From positions 10,333,248 to 10,397,247 of the forward strand of contig OX104134.1 of assembly GCA_944470555.2 (NCBI GenBank): a stretch of DNA of 64,000 bases, given 5' to 3'. Every line of letters starts with the position of its first letter. Position 1 is the first letter of the stretch. Shown one piece after another: positions 1 to 13,990 of the stretch. The translations under genes and the position numbers were made by a program. The DNA comes from Heterobilharzia americana. Its lineage: Eukaryota; Platyhelminthes; Trematoda; Strigeidida; Schistosomatidae. The notes below the pieces were generated by a model that was not told where the DNA came from, made no database searches, and saw only the letters and a list, made by a program, of their open reading frames with translations.

Positions 1-245
1 ATACTAGTTATAGACGATCGTTAGAAATATGATGTGTATATGATGCTGAATGGAAGTAATTTATTACCATCAAATAATTGTGCATGAATGAACATACATA
101 CCAAAATCAAACTTTTTTTTGTGAAAATTCACATCATCCAATTAATGTATTCAATTCATTTTGAAAACTAGTAATGAGGACTACGGATTGAATGATGTAC
201 ACTGAATGTCTACTCGCTGTTATCGCAAATTTAGTTTTTTTTTGT
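1..245. other. AT-rich intergenic sequence, nothing recognised
   Basis: Short AT-rich stretch with poly-T tracts. I see no open frame of note, no splice-flanked exon and no repeat match within the window. Confidence 0.5.
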
Positions 246-522
246 TTTGATACTTGTAATTCCTCGTTGTTATACAGAGCCGAACTGCTCGACTACTGTT
301 GGCAGATAAGCTCCTAAGCAGATGTCTCGATACTGCCGGATATTCATAATGTTATATTCATGTTGGTGGCTAGCAGAGGAATCCACGGTGTACGTTTCGT
401 CCTGAAAAAGACTCGTCAGCTAGATGCACCTTTGGCCTAGTGAGTAATTTTGTTTCCACTGAGATTTGGACCAATACTCATAACTCCAAACGCCAAAACC
501 TTATCCACTAGGTCAAAATAAT
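246..522 (-). mobile_element. Smα-like hammerhead repeat, decayed copy
   Basis: Read on the minus strand this matches the hammerhead repeats at 28.0 and 30.0 kb. The pol III-like head (CTAGTGGATAA) lies near 510, the ribozyme core near 395-430, and the tail ending in a GAATTACAAG-like motif near 255. The core box CTGACGA and the GAAA box survive and stem II can still pair. The cleavage triplet has lost its U, however, so this copy should not self-cleave. It is an old, diverged member of the family. Confidence 0.75.
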
Positions 523-939
523 CTGAAGCTTTTGTCACTTATATGTATTATCTAAATATTTTGCAATAGGTCTGAGATGAAATGGACTGTGTAGAACAAA
601 AATAATAATGTTTTCAGCCATATTGGAGCTAAAAAGATCTGACAACTACATGACAGTGAGCGCAGTGCATCAATAATTTTCAGTGTATGATATAAAGTTA
701 GTCTAATAACAGTGACGAGACTGGAACGAAATTTCATTCGTTTTACTTCAGAATAATTCACTGGGAACTTTTTCTTTAGTATGCAGTTGAAATGAAGAAT
801 GTATACTGAAGCTGTATCACCTCCTAAGACAGCTAACCTTTCAACAGCTAGTCTGCAATTATTTGGCCGAAGATTCCTAGTGTTATGTCACAAGAAGTAT
901 AGGTGCTTACACCTCTACTCTCACAAGTTAGATTGAACC
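523..939. other. AT-rich intergenic sequence
   Basis: No gene, splice-flanked exon or repeat recognised. A 69-codon open frame on the minus strand (552-761) has no recognisable motif and looks like chance. Confidence 0.5.
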
Positions 940-1110
940 CTAACCCTCTGGCTAAATCTTAGCACAGTTGCTGAGAGACCTGACGGTTCTACACCACGTC
1001 CATCATGAGGTCGTAAGTTCCTAATACTGATAAGACTCATACTAGGGAGAAACATCTGCTCAGTGCTTCCATGTTTTCACTGGTTCTACAGATACTGTTA
1101 ATGAGTGTTA
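940..1110 (+). repeat. Decayed tRNA-like SINE (family B), tentative
   Basis: It resembles the SINE at 54,030-54,210. The shared order is a tRNA-like head with CTGGCTAAAT, a weak B-box area, then CATACTAGGGAGAAAC followed by a C/T-rich stretch. Divergence is high, so the limits are approximate. Confidence 0.4.
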
Positions 1111-2721
1111 ATAACTATTTTCAACCCAACGAATCCACACTAGCATTCATTTCCTTTTGATAAAGTGTTTGAAAAGTGGTTCCGGATTTGATCGTTTTCG
1201 GAGAAAGTTTTAAATTGTATGTGGAAGAAGTAAGAATATCTCAGACCGTTTTCAGCGTAGATCAGTAGTGAACGCATTTATTGAAGATCTGAAATAGTGA
1301 GTGAAACGTCAAGTAGGTAAATAGATAGATGCTAGGAAACAATATTACCTTTATATAACATAAAGCCTTCAAGTTTCTAGTCGTTTAAATAAGATTTGAA
1401 CCATCGAGAAGTAAGAAATTTAATATCAACCAATTAATTCACAACAGAATGACCAAAACATTTAAAAAGAGCCAAATAGAGCGATTTGAATTCGGTTAAC
1501 TGGAATCGCTTTCACTTTGAAAATACAAGTCTCAATAAAGGGTGTTATAACAAATTAGGAAAAGTTTAGAAATGGGCTACAAGAAGTAGAACTGGGGTAC
1601 TTTGATGAAGTATTGTTATTATGTTTATCTCACAACAAAGGAAACTTAGTTACCGAGTGATATTTGGAACGGAATTTAATGTTGATAATCATTTCCGGAT
1701 GATAATATCATTTCCATAGCTTGTTTTTATAGCTCTATAGTATTTTTTATTTTTTCGCTTCATCGGAAGTAAATATTTCCCACATAGCCGGGATTTGTGT
1801 TGCATCATTATGATAACATGTCAGGTGTCCAGTAAGTAATACTCTTTCATTGTACAAGGTGATAAAATCTGTATTAGGCTACGCAGGCAAAAATATTGTA
1901 CACAGTTGGATGAATATATTTCTGACGAATACAGTTCGGAAAAACGTGTTTCCTATAAAGGAATTATATTGAACAAAAGGTATTGAACGTTTATTATTTC
2001 CAAACCTTTTCTTGATTTGTTTAATTGGGGAAAATAGTTTCGCCATAGCTTTCAGTCATGATTAATGAGAAGAGCTGTTGTTTGCTTCTTGAAATTAAGC
2101 CACTCATTATTCCCTTGGTTACTTTTATTCTAAGAGTGGTGTTCGCCATGTGCCTTCAGTTACGAAATGGTGCTTTTTTCATCTTAATTCAGCGTTTTAC
2201 GTTGAGTTAAATATGATTGAATCAGCCTAACCTGCGTTGGATAGTCGACAGGTTGACCTTAGTTCTAGAAACAGCCTGTAGTATACTTTACCTGTGTGCT
2301 GCTTGCTGGTTATTATTTTCTGTGGTATTGAAATGTAGTGAGCATCTCCTTGCAGTATTACACTTCTTAAGCGCCATCCTAAGAAATATGATAACGTTAA
2401 ATGATTTCTTTTCTCTTGAGTATTTATAGTGCACAGGAACTCAGGGTGTTTTATTCATGAACAGAATTAGGTTTTAAGGTCACTGTCTAGGTAGAACTTA
2501 TAACTAACCCAAACCAATAGTAAAGTAATCATCATTTAAGCACTTTGTGTCATGATGTACACTGCTCATGACATTAGGGGATATTTAAAATTCACTTGTT
2601 CTAACTAGTTATGTCCGTGGTTGTGACGAGAAACACAAGTGAAAGTCTCGGTTTTGAATCAATGACAACACTTTTGTTAGGAGAAACACAAACAAATCAT
2701 AAGACTTTAAGGGAAAAAAGG
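1111..2721. other. Intergenic sequence without recognised gene
   Basis: AT-rich sequence. A 70-codon frame at 2217-2429 (+) encodes a hydrophobic peptide with no recognised motif; I do not call it a gene. Confidence 0.45.
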
Positions 2722-2758
2722 NNNNNNNNNNNNNNNNNNNNNNNNNNNNNNNNNNNNN
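2722..2758. other. Assembly gap (37 N)
   Basis: A run of 37 N bases. The flanks are unrelated AT-rich sequence, so the true length of the missing segment is unknown. Confidence 0.99.
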
Positions 2759-3990
2759 AAACTATTTGAATTCAATGAGAAAAAGTTATTTTGAATGTTT
2801 GTAGGGATTTATTGATTTCAAAATAGTATTTATCACGGGCTGAAAGCAGCAAGTCAGTGCAACTCTTCAAAATGGGTTTCCCGAAGTTTCAATGTGAAGT
2901 CATGACCTCTGGGTCAAGCAAGTCAGGTGTGAGAACAAATACTCGCCGATGATAATAGATGACGTTCTACATATATCGTGAATCTATAAAAATAGCGAAT
3001 GTAAACCACTGGATTCCAACCTTGTGACTAAATGAGCAGAGAGCTTGCCAAGAAACCTAATGGCCCTGCGTTCCATCCCTTGTTTTTCTGTGGACTTCAT
3101 ACTAAGATGAAACAGCTTTTCAGTGGTCCAATGTTTCAGTGATTTTCCACCTGACGCTAGTCGGTGACGAATACCACGTAGACATCATAGTCATGGCAGG
3201 CATTCGCCTATCTGCCAAGAAGAAATTATTTTATTAAATAAAGCAGTTTCAATTAAAATTTGCGTGGATATTTGTATATAATTTACCAGTTTTCATAGTT
3301 GATATTAACATTTTTTTTAACTAGTCGTCTTTATAAATTAACCTACTTCAGTATCAAAAGGTTTTCCAAGGAACCCATTCAGCGGAGCCGACAAATTGCA
3401 ACCGTTGATACAAAGCTGTTATAAACAGGTGCATACACACTCAGCGACAGAAATGAGTGGGAACCAAATATGCCGAGTAATTGAATGCAAGAGGTCAACG
3501 TTGCATCACTTGTTTTCTTAAATACTGAGGAGAAAAGTACTATAAAAGGATTCGCATTTATTTGTTGAATTTTCAGATGTATAAATAGTAGTTTATTTAC
3601 TGAACAGCAAACTGGGGACTTCAGAAGTGCCTACTTCATGGTCATGTCTTGTTTGTGATGAACAAACGTCAATGTTTCCACCTGTTTCTTGCAAAACTTT
3701 CACACACTCTCTGTAAATGACTTATTAAACAACAGTCATTGGTTCTTAATCTTTCAGCAGGTAAGCGTATGCATATTCACTGCTGCCAATACTAAGTTAA
3801 AAGTCATGCAGAAAATGATCACAAATTAGATTTATGACATTTATAAACTCCTTGGGTGCTTTGCATTCTCAGAGCTGAGAAGTACTTGTCCGCCGATTAA
3901 AATGGTCGTGACAGCCTTGCAGTCATTAGGTATTGTGAATGCAGTAAAGCTGGTTACCCTCCATGAAGGGTAGATCCAACCAACAAACCT
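2759..3990. other. Intergenic sequence with a SINE-B copy
   Basis: No gene recognised. About 3011-3190 (+) resembles SINE family B. It begins like TGGATTCCAACC with an A-box-like GTGACTAAATG, has CATACTAAGATGAAACAGC in the middle and ends with GGTGACGAATACC. The same ordered blocks occur at 51.6, 54.0 and 58.3 kb. The remainder is AT-rich and featureless. Confidence 0.5.
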
Positions 3991-6900
3991 TGGCTGGTTA
4001 ACTAATGAACTAGTTACTAGCCGGTCCTAAGCCCGGATAAAGGGAAGGTTAGGCCTACGGCTAGCAACCCTACGCCCCAAAACCAATCTAACCGCTAAAG
4101 AAACTTCAAAGCACAAAAAAAAATTATTCCACGTTGGGATCGGGAGACGAAATGACGCCGGTTGGTGAAAGTCTTCGGGAAGCCAATTCGCCAACGTGTC
4201 TTCTCTCTGTCTCTCTCGATGACAGCGAAAGTAAACGTGGGGACATAGAGTGTTCACACAACGTTTGAAGCTAGCAAGGCTACCCGTATTGCAAAAGAGA
4301 TGGGGAGACATGGCATGGAATTGAATGGAAGTGGACTCTCTAAACTCTTAACTGGAGAGTCAATAATCTACTCCGATATTGTCATCGAGACGACAACTAC
4401 GAGCACATTGAGTTTTCAAGTGGCTATCATGATGTCTCCAAGAACATCAAAGGCTATCATGACGTGGAAAACAGTCCTCTCTCTCAACGTCATGACAGCA
4501 AGATTCAACTTCTCAAAAGGAAGGAAAGTTACAATCATCCTATGCTACGCCACGCACCTACAAATAATGCAGATGAAGAGAAGAAGAAGGAATTCTACAG
4601 ACAACTACAATCAGTACTCGACAAGATCTCACCCCAGATGGCGACATCAAACTCATTCTGTTGGGTGGGGTGATTTGAATGCCAAACTGGGAGCAGACAA
4701 CACAGAAAGAGAACAGAACTGATCATGGGTCAGGAAGCACTCGATGAGTTGATGAATGAGAATGGAGAATTGTTTGCAGACTTCTGCACATTCAACGATT
4801 TAGTGATTGGAGGCGAGGCAGTGTGGACAAACACAAGGATATTCATTCACAAGGCAGCGACATGGACTTCATTAGACATCAGGACACACTGGGAACCAGA
4901 ATGACTTCATTTGAATGTTTAAAAAGCGGAAATGCGGCCTATTGGACACAAGATCAAGAGGAGGAGCAGATGTAGATTGACACCACTATCTAATGCAGAG
5001 AACCTTCCAAACCAAGCTGAAGGACTCCAAAGAAGTTGGTGATAGACCACAGTTCAAGTTGAACACGCGGAACAGAAAGTGAACTGCAGGACGAAACTAC
5101 AAAGGACATCTTCATGTTAGCTGGTCATCAGAACAAAATGGAGATATTGAGCAGAATCCGTGAAGGAGCCTGTGTGGAAGAACACTGGAACTCTTTGAGA
5201 GGTATGTAGATAGGAACCTGCATAACAGTATCAGGAAGGAAGAAGAAGTAAGACAATGAATGGATCTCAATGGACACATAGAAGCTGATAGATGAGGGAG
5301 AGGAAGATGGTGATGGTGAAGATGAACCAGTGCAGTGTAGGGAGGAACAACGAAAAAAGGAACTGAACACAACCTATAAAACACTGGACAAAGAAGTGAA
5401 GAAGAGTGCGCGCAAAGACGAACCACACTGCTATGACACATTGGCAAGTAAAGCAGAACAGGCCGCTGGTAGGGCAGACGTGACGAAATTGTATCAAACA
5501 ATCAGGTTACCATCTGGGATGGGAGACATCAACTCAGACGAAGCCAATGAAAGACAGTGAAGGAAAGCTAGTTACCAAAGAGGAGAAACAAAAGAAAGGA
5601 TAGGCTGATCACTTCAAAAAAACTCTTGAGTCAACCATCTTCACCTGCTGCTGCAATTCGGCCAGAAATACCACCAGCAACAGAATTACCGGTGAACACA
5701 GACCCTCTAACAAAACCAGAATTGAAGTCCTGAATGCCATAAAAATGCTGAAATTCGGGAAACCAGCGAGACCACATGGGATTCCGCCAGAAGCACTGAA
5801 AACAAACTCAGAGACAACAGAGGACACGCTCACACTACTATTGCAGAAGATTTGGAAGGAAGGAGAGGTACCTACCGAGTGAAAGAAGGGCTGGCTGGTC
5901 AAACTTCCAAAGAAGGGTGGCCTATATCTTTGCAAGAACTGGCGCGGAATCATGCTACACCTCTGTTAACCCCAAGCAAAACATTGCGCCGCTTCATCCT
6001 GGAGAAACTAAAGGGATGCACTGGATTCAAAACTACGACCGTAAAAGGCTGCCATGCTGGCTGGCTCCAGGTGGAACAAATCATGTAGGGGTCAAATTGC
6101 AACACTGGGCTACGCATCATCATAAAACAGAGTATAGAATGGCAGTCAAGTCTCTACCTCAACTTCGTCGACGTTGAAAAGGCCTTCAACAGCGTCGACC
6201 GAGAAGTAATTTGGCAGTTGCTTTAACACTACGGAGTGCCACAAACAGTTATCAACCTCATCCAAAAACTATATGACGACACTACATGACATGTAATTCA
6301 CAATGGAAGGCTCAGTGATGCCTCTGAAGTGAAGACAGTAGTTAGACAAGGCTGCCGCCTACTATCACCCATGATCTTCCTAATTATGGTCGACTGGACT
6401 GGAGTGAATCACGTAACGAACTGTAAGGATAGGGAAGGCGGACGTACGCTGGCCGGACCGATGAAGTAACCCTAGGAGAAGATTTGGATTTCGCCGCCAA
6501 TGATGATTTGTGTCTAATGTCTTGTCGCACAAACTCGAAGATCTACAGGCAAAAACCAACAAGTTGACAGAAGAGGTGAGGCAGAGAAAATGGGACCTCA
6601 AGTGAATGTAGAAAAGACGGAGGTGATGAAGATACCCAACCATCAATAGCATTAACAACAACAAGCACCAATCACCATGAACGGGAGGAATCTAGTGGAA
6701 GTAGTCTCTTTCACCTACCTAGGCAGCGCAGCATCCTTTCAACTGCAGGGGGCAGCACAGACGAGGATGTCAAATCCAGCCAGGATCGGAAAGGCAAGAC
6801 AGGCCTGCCTTCATTGATCTGAAATCAGTGTGAAGAACTACTGCACTGCACTCAACATAAAGCGTGAACGAGATCCGAATTTTCAGCACCAAAGTCAGTC

Positions 6901-7401
6901 AAGTCAGTCAGTGCTTCTATGTGATGGTTGAGAGACTTGGTGCGTCCCGAAAAGCTTTTCCAACAAACTACAGACATTGATGAACGCCTGCCGCCTACGC
7001 TCACTCCAAGCTAACGCTGAATATCAGATGGCCAGAATAATAATAAGAAGCAACAAAGAACTCTGTGAACGAATCAACCAAGAACCCATCCATCACCCAA
7101 CAAATATGCAGGAGAAAGTGTAAATGGATTGCATTGGATTGGATTGGACTGGACTGGGCATAGACTGAGAAGACCGACTGGGGACATCACACGCGAGGCC
7201 AGGCGCTCAAGTGTAATCCAAATGGGAAACAACGAGTTGGGGGTCCGAGGGTGACATGAGGATGGTGTGATGAAGAAATGAAAGGTTGTGGGCAGTGGTG
7301 GAGCCAGGTTGAAAAGAGTGTAGAGAAGAGAGTGAAATGGTGACATGCTAGTGAAGCCCTATCTTACACTAGGAACCGAAGAGAAAAATAATAATAATAT
7401 T
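3991..7401 (+). mobile_element. RTE-clade (SR2-like) non-LTR retrotransposon, near full-length, inactivated
   Basis: The 5' leader matches the start of the second copy at 62,711. Translating in pieces gives the apurinic-type endonuclease motif GDLNAKLGADNTERE near 4666-4715. The RT follows: FVDVEKAFNSVDRE near 6165-6215, VRQGC..LSPMIFLIMVDW near 6336-6395, and a YADD-equivalent box near 6484-6520 that reads FAANDDLCLM, with two extra residues. The region ends in an AAT-repeat tail (about 7387-7401), as is typical of RTE elements. Many frameshifts and stops, and a short deletion near 4305 relative to copy 2, make it non-autonomous. Known for the clade: a single ORF with endonuclease and RT, and target-primed integration. 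The overlapping short frames on both strands here are shadows of this element. Confidence 0.9.
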
Positions 7402-8893
7402 TCAGTAGGTTCACCACACTAGTGAAATCATGGCTAAAAAATATCAATTTAGTCAAACTGTTTGCTTTATGTTACCTTGACTGTCGGTCAAATTAGATGA
7501 TAACCTAGTGGATAACCGATATACTCTTACCTTCAAACGTGAATGCTGTTATATCATGTTTCGGGAAAATATGGACTCGACTAAGTGATCATGTGTTCGC
7601 CTTTTTGAGCATTCACGTAGCTGAAGTATTTATATGAAGATGATTTTTTTCAAATCACTTTTAGTATTCTAGATTTTTTTTGAACAGCCTAAATTACAAG
7701 CCAGATTTCAAATATGCAAGCTATCGGAAATAAAATCTTATCATGGTAATTCAAAGTAGTGGCTGTGTTATCAGTTTCTTGGTAAAAGTTAATTTTGTGG
7801 ATGCTGTCAGAATAGGTAAACCAATAACATCCGCTTTTTGGTTAATAAGTTACCTACTGTTTATTTATTTTACAGATAAGCGTTTGCTTCTTAAGGGCCT
7901 GAACCTCAAAAAAAGATAATATTTGCCTTTTGGACTACATAGGCAGACTGTTGTTAAGGCGATAAGATGACAAGTAATACTTTGCTGACTGTGACCAAAT
8001 TTTTCAAGTAATTTCATCTTTGGTTTACGACTAATAAAGTGGATTCAAACTCAAACAATGCTACTTAAAATTTATACTCCCTAGACTTAGTTCCAAATGA
8101 ATAATCACGTGTTACTGCATGTAGTTAGATGGAAAGGTGTTACAAAAAGCCCTCTGAGTGAGATATTTTATTGACAAATGGAATTCAAGAACTTACTATA
8201 AGGTTTCATATTCTTCTTTAAAATAATGTAAAAGAATTCAGTTATTTGAACTTGTCATATAGAGTGCACTAACCAAACGTAATGTATTGAGGACAAGTAA
8301 ATATCACTTTGTGAACCTTTTTGTTAACCCGCGTTATGTCTTTTGCTATGTATTTTGGCAAAATGTCATAAAATTTTTAAGAAATTGATCACATACACTG
8401 CAAAACTGTCTAAACACATATGCAAAATTAGCATTTAGAAGGACAGAAGAATATCTTCAAACTCTTAATAGTAAACAGCAATGAAACCTGTCTATCCGAA
8501 AATGGATAGAAGACTACTTAAAAGCTCCTTACTGAGTAAGTGAACATTTCATAGCTTGAATAAGTTAGGTGATGAAATTCGGAAACAGGTTTTCTAATGA
8601 TTACTTCATATTTTATGATGCTTTTGTAAAATGAATTCCACTGTACCCATATATTCTGATTAATGAACACTTAGACTTACAAGTTCCTCGGACCATCGGA
8701 TGCACTGAAACAGAATAAGTCACATGACCTAATTTAGGTAAATGGAGCGACAATTTTCCCGTGTAAAGCTTTTCTTTACGGTCTGTATTTTCTGTTCTAG
8801 AAGCATTAAAATGGAGGTGGGAATTCTAAGATAAGAAACGTAATTTCCGAGTAATTGTGTAAGGAACAAAACTAATTGCGATAACAATGAAAG

Positions 8894-8895
<2 letters not shown>
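7402..8895. other. AT-rich intergenic sequence
   Basis: No coding signal, splice-flanked exon or repeat recognised. Confidence 0.5.

Positions 8896-8934
<39 letters not shown>
8896..8934. repeat. (TA)n microsatellite
   Basis: About 19 uninterrupted TA units. It abuts the 3' end of the minus-strand SINE that follows. Confidence 0.97.
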
Positions 8935-8936
<2 letters not shown>

Positions 8937-9262
8937 TTGGATGGAGACAATCGTCAGAAAGCCCTAGATCTAGGTTTCATGCTTCTTAGTACTTTTTAAG
9001 GAGGCGTATCTGCAACCTCGACGGATCTGATGTCTCGTATGAGATTCGAACCCCCGTTACTAAGTGCTGCAACCAGCGATATTACCAGTGAGCTATTTAG
9101 GCCATCACTAATCTCCTGTAGGACTAGATTACTTTCATTGCTTAGTCACTGAGGGGTAACCAACTTCATTATGTCTAGTCTTATGTACTGATAGAATCCT
9201 ACCGATTTCCTCCATCCATTTAACTGATGCACCGCCTATATTGTTTGTCATGACTGAATCAA
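8935..9262 (-). repeat. tRNA-derived SINE, family A
   Basis: On the minus strand the head reads GGCCTAAATAGCTCACTGGT, an A-box-like tRNA start. It is followed by GGGGGTTCGAATCTC near 9045-9060, a good B box. The body then runs into the (TA)n tract. The same head and body recur at 19.9 kb (+) and 21.0 kb (-), so it is a dispersed family and not a functional tRNA gene. Internal pol III control is inferred from the two boxes. Confidence 0.7.
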
Positions 9263-12200
9263 TTTGGCAAGTGTTTTCCCATAATTTTAATAATTTTTAC
9301 AAACCACATACTGTAAGGTGAAAACAGACAGACAGATTCGCAGACAATAACGTCAGTAATAGAAGACTACATCAACAACGTTTATTGTCTCTGTCATTTT
9401 GACAATTCAGTTTCAGCTGACTTAATCTGACTTCTACACGGCATATATTATATTTTCGTAAAGTAATCATTATCATCTATTTCTGCTTACAATCTCCAAA
9501 GTTTCTGAATTCAATCTGTAAGTAAGAGATCGAAGATACTTACAGGCAGTTATAACTGATAACTATCAATTAGAATCGGTTTGAGAATGAGTAATTAGTA
9601 ATTACGAACAATTTTGTGATTTCTCATTTAAATTCATAAACGAGCAGAATTTTTAAGATAGATATTTAGTTTGGAGGCTTTCAAGGGCTAACTAATTTTC
9701 AAGTAGTATTCGTCATGAACTGACTTCAGTTAGAGTGGGACTGAAAACCAGGAAACACTAAACAGCTATTTCCTTCTGGTCAGGGACTCCTCAGCAATTC
9801 TCATCAAGAACTATCAGCGATTCTAGATTTTCATTTGCTCTCCAACTGGTATCACTACCTGACAAATACTACCTTGAGATGGACACCCAAGTTTAACCCT
9901 CAAGAAGTTGTAAATGAAACCCTATCATGATATAGTCTCATCAGAAGAGCGAAACTATTAGCATACGATACAAATCAATGTGTTTGCATTGCGAATGGAG
10001 GTGATTAAAACGACAAAGGCCTTGATAAGATAAAGAACCTAAAATAAAAGTCTGATTTGTCCTATTTTTCTAAAAGTGGTGTTTATAAGACGACACTGAT
10101 ATCGTTACTAACCCTCATGTCATTTGAGGGGTTTGATCAAATACTAACCTGCAAGCACTAGTAAACGTACTCAATGGCGAATTCATATGACAAATTATGG
10201 TATTCCTTTCTGTTAGAATGACCTTTTAAGCAAGTGTAGTGTTTCACCCATTATTTACAGGTAGAATTTATCAGTCTTTATTATGAAATCGATGAACTGT
10301 AACCAGAATCATTAAATGTCGGCTATTTACATCTGGTATATTTAAAGGTCAGTTAACCTTAGTGTAAAATGTTAAAAAGTACGTAAAGAGTGAGAGAAAA
10401 AATTAGTATGTAGTAAGTTCATTTGTTCATCGCGGGAAATCAACTTATCTATTCAGTTTACCGTAGATTACTAAGCATCAGTTCAATACACTTCTGATTT
10501 ACAACTAGTTAATTTGTGAAGGATTTAACATTTGTGTTGATGATAAGGTACACAGAACACAAACTGTATTTCTGATCATATATATTAAACAGAGTTCATT
10601 TTTTATGATTTTCCACGTAACATTTATTTACCGAGTTTGGCGCTAAAATTTCAAACTTACTAACCCAACAATTTTTTATATCCATGAAATCTGATTTAAT
10701 GAAAGTTAAAATCATCACAATTTCTCCTATGGGAAACTTGCTTTTCATTTCTTTAATTTTCTTCAAACTGGTTTCATAAAGTTTTCGTCGTAAGATATTT
10801 TTTGATAAACTTGCAATTGGAAAGAGCGTAAACATTGCATATATCTGCATAGAACTAATTTAGCAAGTATTTGGGATATTTCTAATGTCCATATTTGTTT
10901 GTATCATGTTTTTTTTCATAAGGTGTAGAAAACATGACAAATATGGTATAAATTATAAAGATTTTTTAAGGAGAAACTTAGGATAGATGTTAAGCTTCAC
11001 TCAGTGATGCTTAATAAAAGTGCATTTTGTCCTTCTTTACATGGAAAATGGCTAATGAACCTGAGAGTTCCTGAATTTTACAAATTATTGGTGAAATCCT
11101 CTCCGACACATGTGCAAACTTGGTACATTTCCCGAAACAACATAAAGTGAAATGTAAGGTAAATACTTTGGAATTCCGTAGTATTCTTATTATGATATAG
11201 CAATCAGAATTTTAAGAATATTTGAGTTAACAGTAAATGATAAACTAAGAATAAAATATGAAGTTTAAGCAAATTATAGAAGTGTTAATAACGGTAGAAA
11301 CTAAGATAATACATACTTCATCCAAATTGAACCACAAAATAATAAAATTATTTTCATTGAACTTGGTTTTAGTTAAAAGAGTGTGGGAAGTAAAGAAAGC
11401 AGACTGGTATCATTCATCTGGGTAAATTCGGTTGTGTTTAGTTTCTAATGCATGAACTGGACATGCTAAACGCACACCTATAAATGTAATTAATAACAGA
11501 GTTGCTGTGCATAGTTTCATCAGCATTGTTATATTTAGCAGCTGTGTGGGTAAGTGAAGAGCTGTTGATGAGACTTACTGTTTCTTCACTTGACCACATT
11601 GTGCAATGTTCATGGGAACAATGCTAAGCGTGAAGGGTCATACTGTGTATTGGAATATGTTTACAAGAAAACATAAATATATATAGTCATACATGAAAGT
11701 GTCTGTACTTGGTAAATAATTGTCCACCCGCATTAAGTTCCTATAGTAGGTGATAAATCCCACACACAGTCTTGTGGAAGGGTAAGTTGTATCCAGTAAC
11801 TTATTCAGTGTCAACGACTCTGAAGCTACTAAGGTTAGTCGAAACCACTTCTTTTTCTCTGTCTTTAGACAACCCTGTCGATATAAATCCACTGCAACAG
11901 TTTTCATAAGCTTTAGAATAACCTTTCTCGCACAAGAAGGTTCCAGCTTATCTCTTCTTCTAATCTAAAGTATCAGTTGTGCAAAATGTCCCTGCCTCAA
12001 AACTTCGTCATATGGATTACATTCCTTTTGCATGTGTTAAGACGAATGACTGTAAATGTTTATTTTGACAGATTCAGATTCTTACGATGAAATGCTGCTT
12101 ATAATTCAAATGTGTGGTCTTCTGTTTAGATCACAAAATATCAAGAAATGGTAAGGAACTGGATACCTTCTTTTCGAAGATGAACTTTATTTTTGGACGG

Positions 12201-13789
12201 GTGGCTTTGAACATCATAGCACAGGATAAAAGTCTTGTCTAACTATCTGAAATGGAAGAAAAATCTATTTTTCTGAGTTGTGGTGGCCAATTTTTTCATT
12301 TTGTTGACAACTTTCAATCTGGACAGAAATTTAATATTAAACAAATACGTTGCCCCAAATTGACCTTGTCTAAGCAGATGATCAATTTTAATTGATTACT
12401 AAATTCATGAGTCTCGTAATTCAAATCGCCAATTGCGTAATCAGTTTGGTGATGTATAATCATGGGTACCTTTAAACGTCTTGGCTATTCAGTAACTTTA
12501 TGTTTAAGTGACCAACTGTATTTCAGTGTCTGCGAAAATTCTGGTTGCCAAAAGTTGCTTACGTCATCAATATCTTTGGCTGTCATTCACGAGCTGTTAC
12601 GGTTCCAAGGGTCCTCACTCTGCATTATTGATACTAAAATTTATTTCTAAACCATAGAATGCTTCATAATGTATAGAAAAAAAATTTTTTCAATTAAGAA
12701 CGCTAAAAATGAAGTAACAGATTTCAACTTTGTATATGGCTGTGGATTAAAAGTACAAGAGTATTTGTCCTGGAGGTAGAGCAAGAAAAGCAGTCTCAAG
12801 GTTATTGATACTTTTTAATCGATCCACTTTTTGTTTTGATAAATGTCTCCATTTGACAGAATTCGTCGTTACTTCTAATCTTGTCGTCAACTGAAAATTC
12901 CGAAGGTTTTTTAAGCAGTGAACCTACAAATAAAGTTTACAACTAGTAAAGTTGCTTTATCTAGATGCGGTGCACAAAAGGAATCCGTAAGCATTTGGCA
13001 AAAACCCGATATTTTAAGCCTGGAGACAAACGAATGGAGGCTGCATTGCGTGCATAGATTTCATATCTTTTGAAGTTGCCGTTTTTCTCAAGAAATCGAA
13101 TTCAGCTGACTTATTCTGGGCAGTGTGGATATTGTTTTCACTGAGTCAAATGATCACCACATTTTTTAAAGATATTGAACAGTATTCCATATGTACAAGC
13201 AAATGACTCCAACTATTATTTGACTCTTTTCAAGCATACAATCGAACTACTTTATTCACCAAAATAATATCTTCTTTTTAGTCATGCATTTTGAAATTTC
13301 CTAACGTTTCTAGTTACAATTCAAAAAAGCGTGATCAAGTCGTCTTTTGTGTTAAATCGAATCTCTAGAGAGTTTTAAGTAACATGTGAAAAAGCTTTTC
13401 TACAATTTATTTTCAATGTAAAACGAAATAAACTAAGACGAACCATGTTTATTAATGAGATTATAACTCGAGGAATGATCAACATAAAAGGTGTTCGCTG
13501 ATTATCTATCGCTACTTCACCAAAACATCGGATTACTGATGGCTTTTTAAAAAATAGGCAGTATGACCAATTCTGAAAACAACTACTATGAGTCAAATAC
13601 CGTCGACAAGTAGATTATTCAGTGATGATTTTCAGAAGCTGAGGACTTCTATGGTATGTATTTTGGGATAGAAAATCTGACGATAACGGACAGATCGAAA
13701 ATTATCTTCCTATGGCTTTAAGACGTGAAGTGAAAAAGTAGTTAGAAACGGAACCTGACAAATAGTCTCATCATTTGATTCATAAACTC
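9263..13789. other. Long AT-rich noncoding stretch
   Basis: I see no recognisable gene. Open frames of 62-89 codons at 10,596-10,850 (-), 11,638-11,907 (-) and 12,462-12,650 (+) have no identifiable domain. The first is Lys/Ile-rich and has a GTAAGT on its strand after the codons for CWV, but no partner exon was found. Confidence 0.45.
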
Positions 13790-13990
13790 CCCCCTGAATT
13801 TATTTCATTTATTCAGGAAAAAGTTAGTGCTGATGATGTTTTTTAGAATGTCAGTAATGGTTTCACAGTTTAACCATCCAGCTGAGAGAATACAACAACA
13901 TCCAACTCATCCTTCTGAGCTACAAATGTTCTCCACCATCTGAAGACAATAGGTATTTTTCGCAGAAAAACGCCAGCAAGACGCAGGAAT
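13790..13990 (+). mobile_element. Penelope-like element 3' remnant
   Basis: It aligns block by block with the sequence after the GIY-YIG region of the PLE at 41.3 kb (42,121-42,250). Shared blocks are GTTAGTGCTGATGATG, a run of AACACA/ACAACA, and GAGCTACAAAT.TT.TCCAC. Only this 3' piece is visible; no RT motif is found upstream. Confidence 0.55.

Noticed and set aside
8935..9120. A functional tRNA gene on the minus strand
   Set aside because: A and B boxes are recognisable, but the arms do not fold into a complete cloverleaf. The same unit with a long non-tRNA body recurs at 19.9 and 21.0 kb, so it is a SINE.
10596..10850. A further exon of the glutamate receptor on the minus strand (good GTAAGT downstream)
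   Set aside because: Its entry phase does not fit the phase-1 exit at 52,504, and the peptide shows no receptor motif.
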